DNA of 7,556 bases from the NCBI GenBank assembly GCA_011176555.1, contig DUEF01000027.1, forward strand, positions 4,255 through 11,810, read 5' to 3'. Numbering within the stretch: position 1 is the first letter of the stretch; the number at the start of each line of letters is the position of its first letter. Below, piece by piece: positions 6,128-7,556 of the stretch. The DNA comes from Caldilineae bacterium (GTDB lineage: Bacteria > Chloroflexota > Anaerolineae > J102). A model generated the notes under the pieces. The model had not been told where the DNA came from, ran no database searches, and saw only the letters and a program-made list of their open reading frames with translations. The translations under genes and the position numbers were made by a program.

Positions 6128-7556
6128 TCACCGCCCCCAGCTCACGACTTGCTCGGACTGGAAACGATAATCGACCGGCGCGCCGACGTTCAGGCGGCGT
6201 TGATTGCGGCCATCGGCGTCCATCACATAGAACACCCATTTGCCGCTGCGATTGCTCAGAAAGATGATGTGTTTGCCATCGGGGCTCCAGGCCGGGGCCA
6301 CGTTGTGCACCGGTTCCGTTCGTAGCGCTGAAGGCGGACGCGTGAGGGCGATCAGGCCGGAGCCATCAGGGTTCACACGAAATATCTCCCAGTGATCTTT
6401 TTCCTGGCTGTGGAAGGCGATCAGTTTGCCGCCAGGCTGCCAGTTGGGGTCCTGATAGCGGAATTCAGGGATGACGGAGCGGGTTTCAGCGCCTTCGTAT
6501 ACGTCCGTGATTTCGAGTCCGTTACGGCTTTGGTAGACGATGCCGCCTTCGCTCCAGTCAGGAGAGCGGGCGTCACGCGTGATGGGGGCGTCGACGAAGT
6601 TTTCACCTCGCACATCGACCGCGCTCAGGCCGCGCGAGTCGAAAATCTTTAGTGGAAAATCTTTGATGCAGGGGTAACCCGGATAGCAGGGTAGAGGCGA
6701 GTCGGGCACGCAAATGCCATGTCCGACATCGCGGCACTTGTCTTCGCCCGTGACGCGACTGAAAACGATGGACTGACCATCGGGGCTCCAGGCGGGGGCC
6801 CGCAGTTTGCTTTCGATGCGGATGCGCCGTTCGTTACGACCATCGATGTCGATCAGATAGAGGCCGGCGTCACTGCCGTTGTCGCGCACGAAGGCCACGG
6901 TCTTGCCATCGGGGCTGATGGCCGGGTCCTGGCCTGTGGTCAGTTGGCGGGTTTTGCCACTGGCGAAATCGTAGACGTGGATGGGGCCGCCGCTGCTTTC
7001 CTGAAAGACCAATTTGCCCGCCAAACGACCACCGGAACCAGTGCTCGACGCGGCAGCCACCACGGGCGCAGTGCTGCGACGGTCGGACACAGGCAGATCG
7101 GTTGGATCACCACTCAGGTCGAGATAGCGGGCTGACACCCAGCCCACTTTGCCGTTCTGACCCGGGATTTCGATCAAAACCCAACCAGCTTTCTCGTTCC
7201 GGCCCAGGGCTTTGACTGTGGCCCCGGCAGGCGCGGAGGCGACGATGCCGTAGTTCAAACCCGGCCCTTTGCGGATATTCAGCCTTCGGCTGCCGGTGGC
7301 GACGAGGGCGTTCATGGCGGATTGTTTCTCTGTTTCAACCACCGTAGCGGAATCGCCGGATTCCGTCGTTTCGGTGGCGGTTTCTGTGCCTTTTTCTGGG
7401 GGCGTTTCGAGCACTTCCACATCGAGCACTGGAACTCGATCCAGACCGAAGACGACCAAATCGGCGGTGCTGGCCCAGCCTTCTTGCTCATCCCCGGTCA
7501 TGATCTTGGCCCAGGCATTGTCGGCAGTGCGCCCGACCACTGTCACTGCTGTTCCC
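6128..7556 (-). CDS. SH3b-domain protein with TolB-like (PD40) beta-propeller, 5' end outside window
   Basis: The frame is open to the right window edge, so the N-terminus is missing and the GTG at 7546 is internal; residue numbers below count from it. Residues 1-36 are the end of one bacterial SH3 domain (WAKIMTGDEQEGWASTADL). A Thr/Glu-rich linker (about 48-76) leads to a complete SH3b domain (79-145: LNIRKGPGLNYGIVASAPAG, then VGWVSARYLDL). After a second linker comes a TolB-type beta-propeller (about 175-470) with PD40 motifs: ISPDGKTVAFV (210), WSPDGQSIVFS (253), WSEGGIVYQS (331), WQPGGKLIAFHS (369) and WSPDGKHIIFLS (420). Blade turns read DIDGRNERR, NPDGSG and DADGRNQRR. A four-cysteine insertion (C271, C279, C287, C293) interrupts the propeller. 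SH3b domains usually bind cell-wall peptides or glycans and propellers bind proteins, so an extracytoplasmic, wall-associated role is likely but unproven. It may be in an operon with the efflux genes, 119 bases downstream. Confidence 0.88.
   Translation of the reverse strand, partial: GTAVTVVGRTADNAWAKIMTGDEQEGWASTADLVVFGLDRVPVLDVEVLETPPEKGTETATETTESGDSATVVETEKQSAMNALVATGSRRLNIRKGPGLNYGIVASAPAGATVKALGRNEKAGWVLIEIPGQNGKVGWVSARYLDLSGDPTDLPVSDRRSTAPVVAAASSTGSGGRLAGKLVFQESSGGPIHVYDFASGKTRQLTTGQDPAISPDGKTVAFVRDNGSDAGLYLIDIDGRNERRIRIESKLRAPAWSPDGQSIVFSRVTGEDKCRDVGHGICVPDSPLPCYPGYPCIKDFPLKIFDSRGLSAVDVRGENFVDAPITRDARSPDWSEGGIVYQSRNGLEITDVYEGAETRSVIPEFRYQDPNWQPGGKLIAFHSQEKDHWEIFRVNPDGSGLIALTRPPSALRTEPVHNVAPAWSPDGKHIIFLSNRSGKWVFYVMDADGRNQRRLNVGAPVDYRFQSEQVVSWGR

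Overview
The window looks like a GC-rich stretch of a bacterial chromosome, most probably from the phylum Chloroflexota (Anaerolineae/Caldilineae-like). That placement is an inference from style rather than a marker gene. The clues are a secreted Ig/BACON-type protein ending in the short C-terminal signature YLPVSIR, a lipoprotein adaptor with a Thr/Pro-rich linker, a bacterial SH3-plus-TolB-propeller protein, and intergenic gaps filled with heptameric repeats.

Layout from left to right: (1) the 3' end of a plus-strand gene for a large extracellular protein (1-768). (2) A 234-base convergent intergenic gap. Its first part (769-891) shows nothing recognisable, and the rest holds a long degenerate palindrome (about 892-980). 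(3) Four genes in a row on the minus strand, described here in their own 5'->3' order. The first is an SH3b/TolB-like beta-propeller protein whose 5' end lies beyond the right window edge (7556-6128). After a 119-base gap with heptamer repeats, a G-quadruplex-type motif and a candidate promoter comes a lipoprotein membrane-fusion (HlyD/AcrA-type) adaptor (6008-4800). The adaptor is followed after only 4 bases by an RND-family efflux pump of the HAE1/AcrB type (4795-1619). After a gap of about 100 bases with a heptamer-built inverted repeat comes a PaaI-like hotdog thioesterase (1515-1003).

The adaptor and the pump form a clear two-gene transport unit. The adaptor would be lipid-anchored outside the cytoplasmic membrane and dock on the proton-driven pump to export amphiphilic compounds. 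No TolC-type outer-membrane channel gene is present. The upstream SH3b/propeller protein is in the same orientation and may be co-transcribed, but a candidate promoter in the gap makes independent transcription of the pump unit equally plausible. The thioesterase is probably a separate unit.

No RNA gene, CRISPR array, insertion sequence or phage gene was seen. The proteins belong to known families. The least explained signal is in the intergenic DNA: two different gaps each contain two opposed arms made of degenerate 7-base units, with unrelated unit sequences but the same architecture. I do not see convincing evidence for an undescribed multi-gene system.
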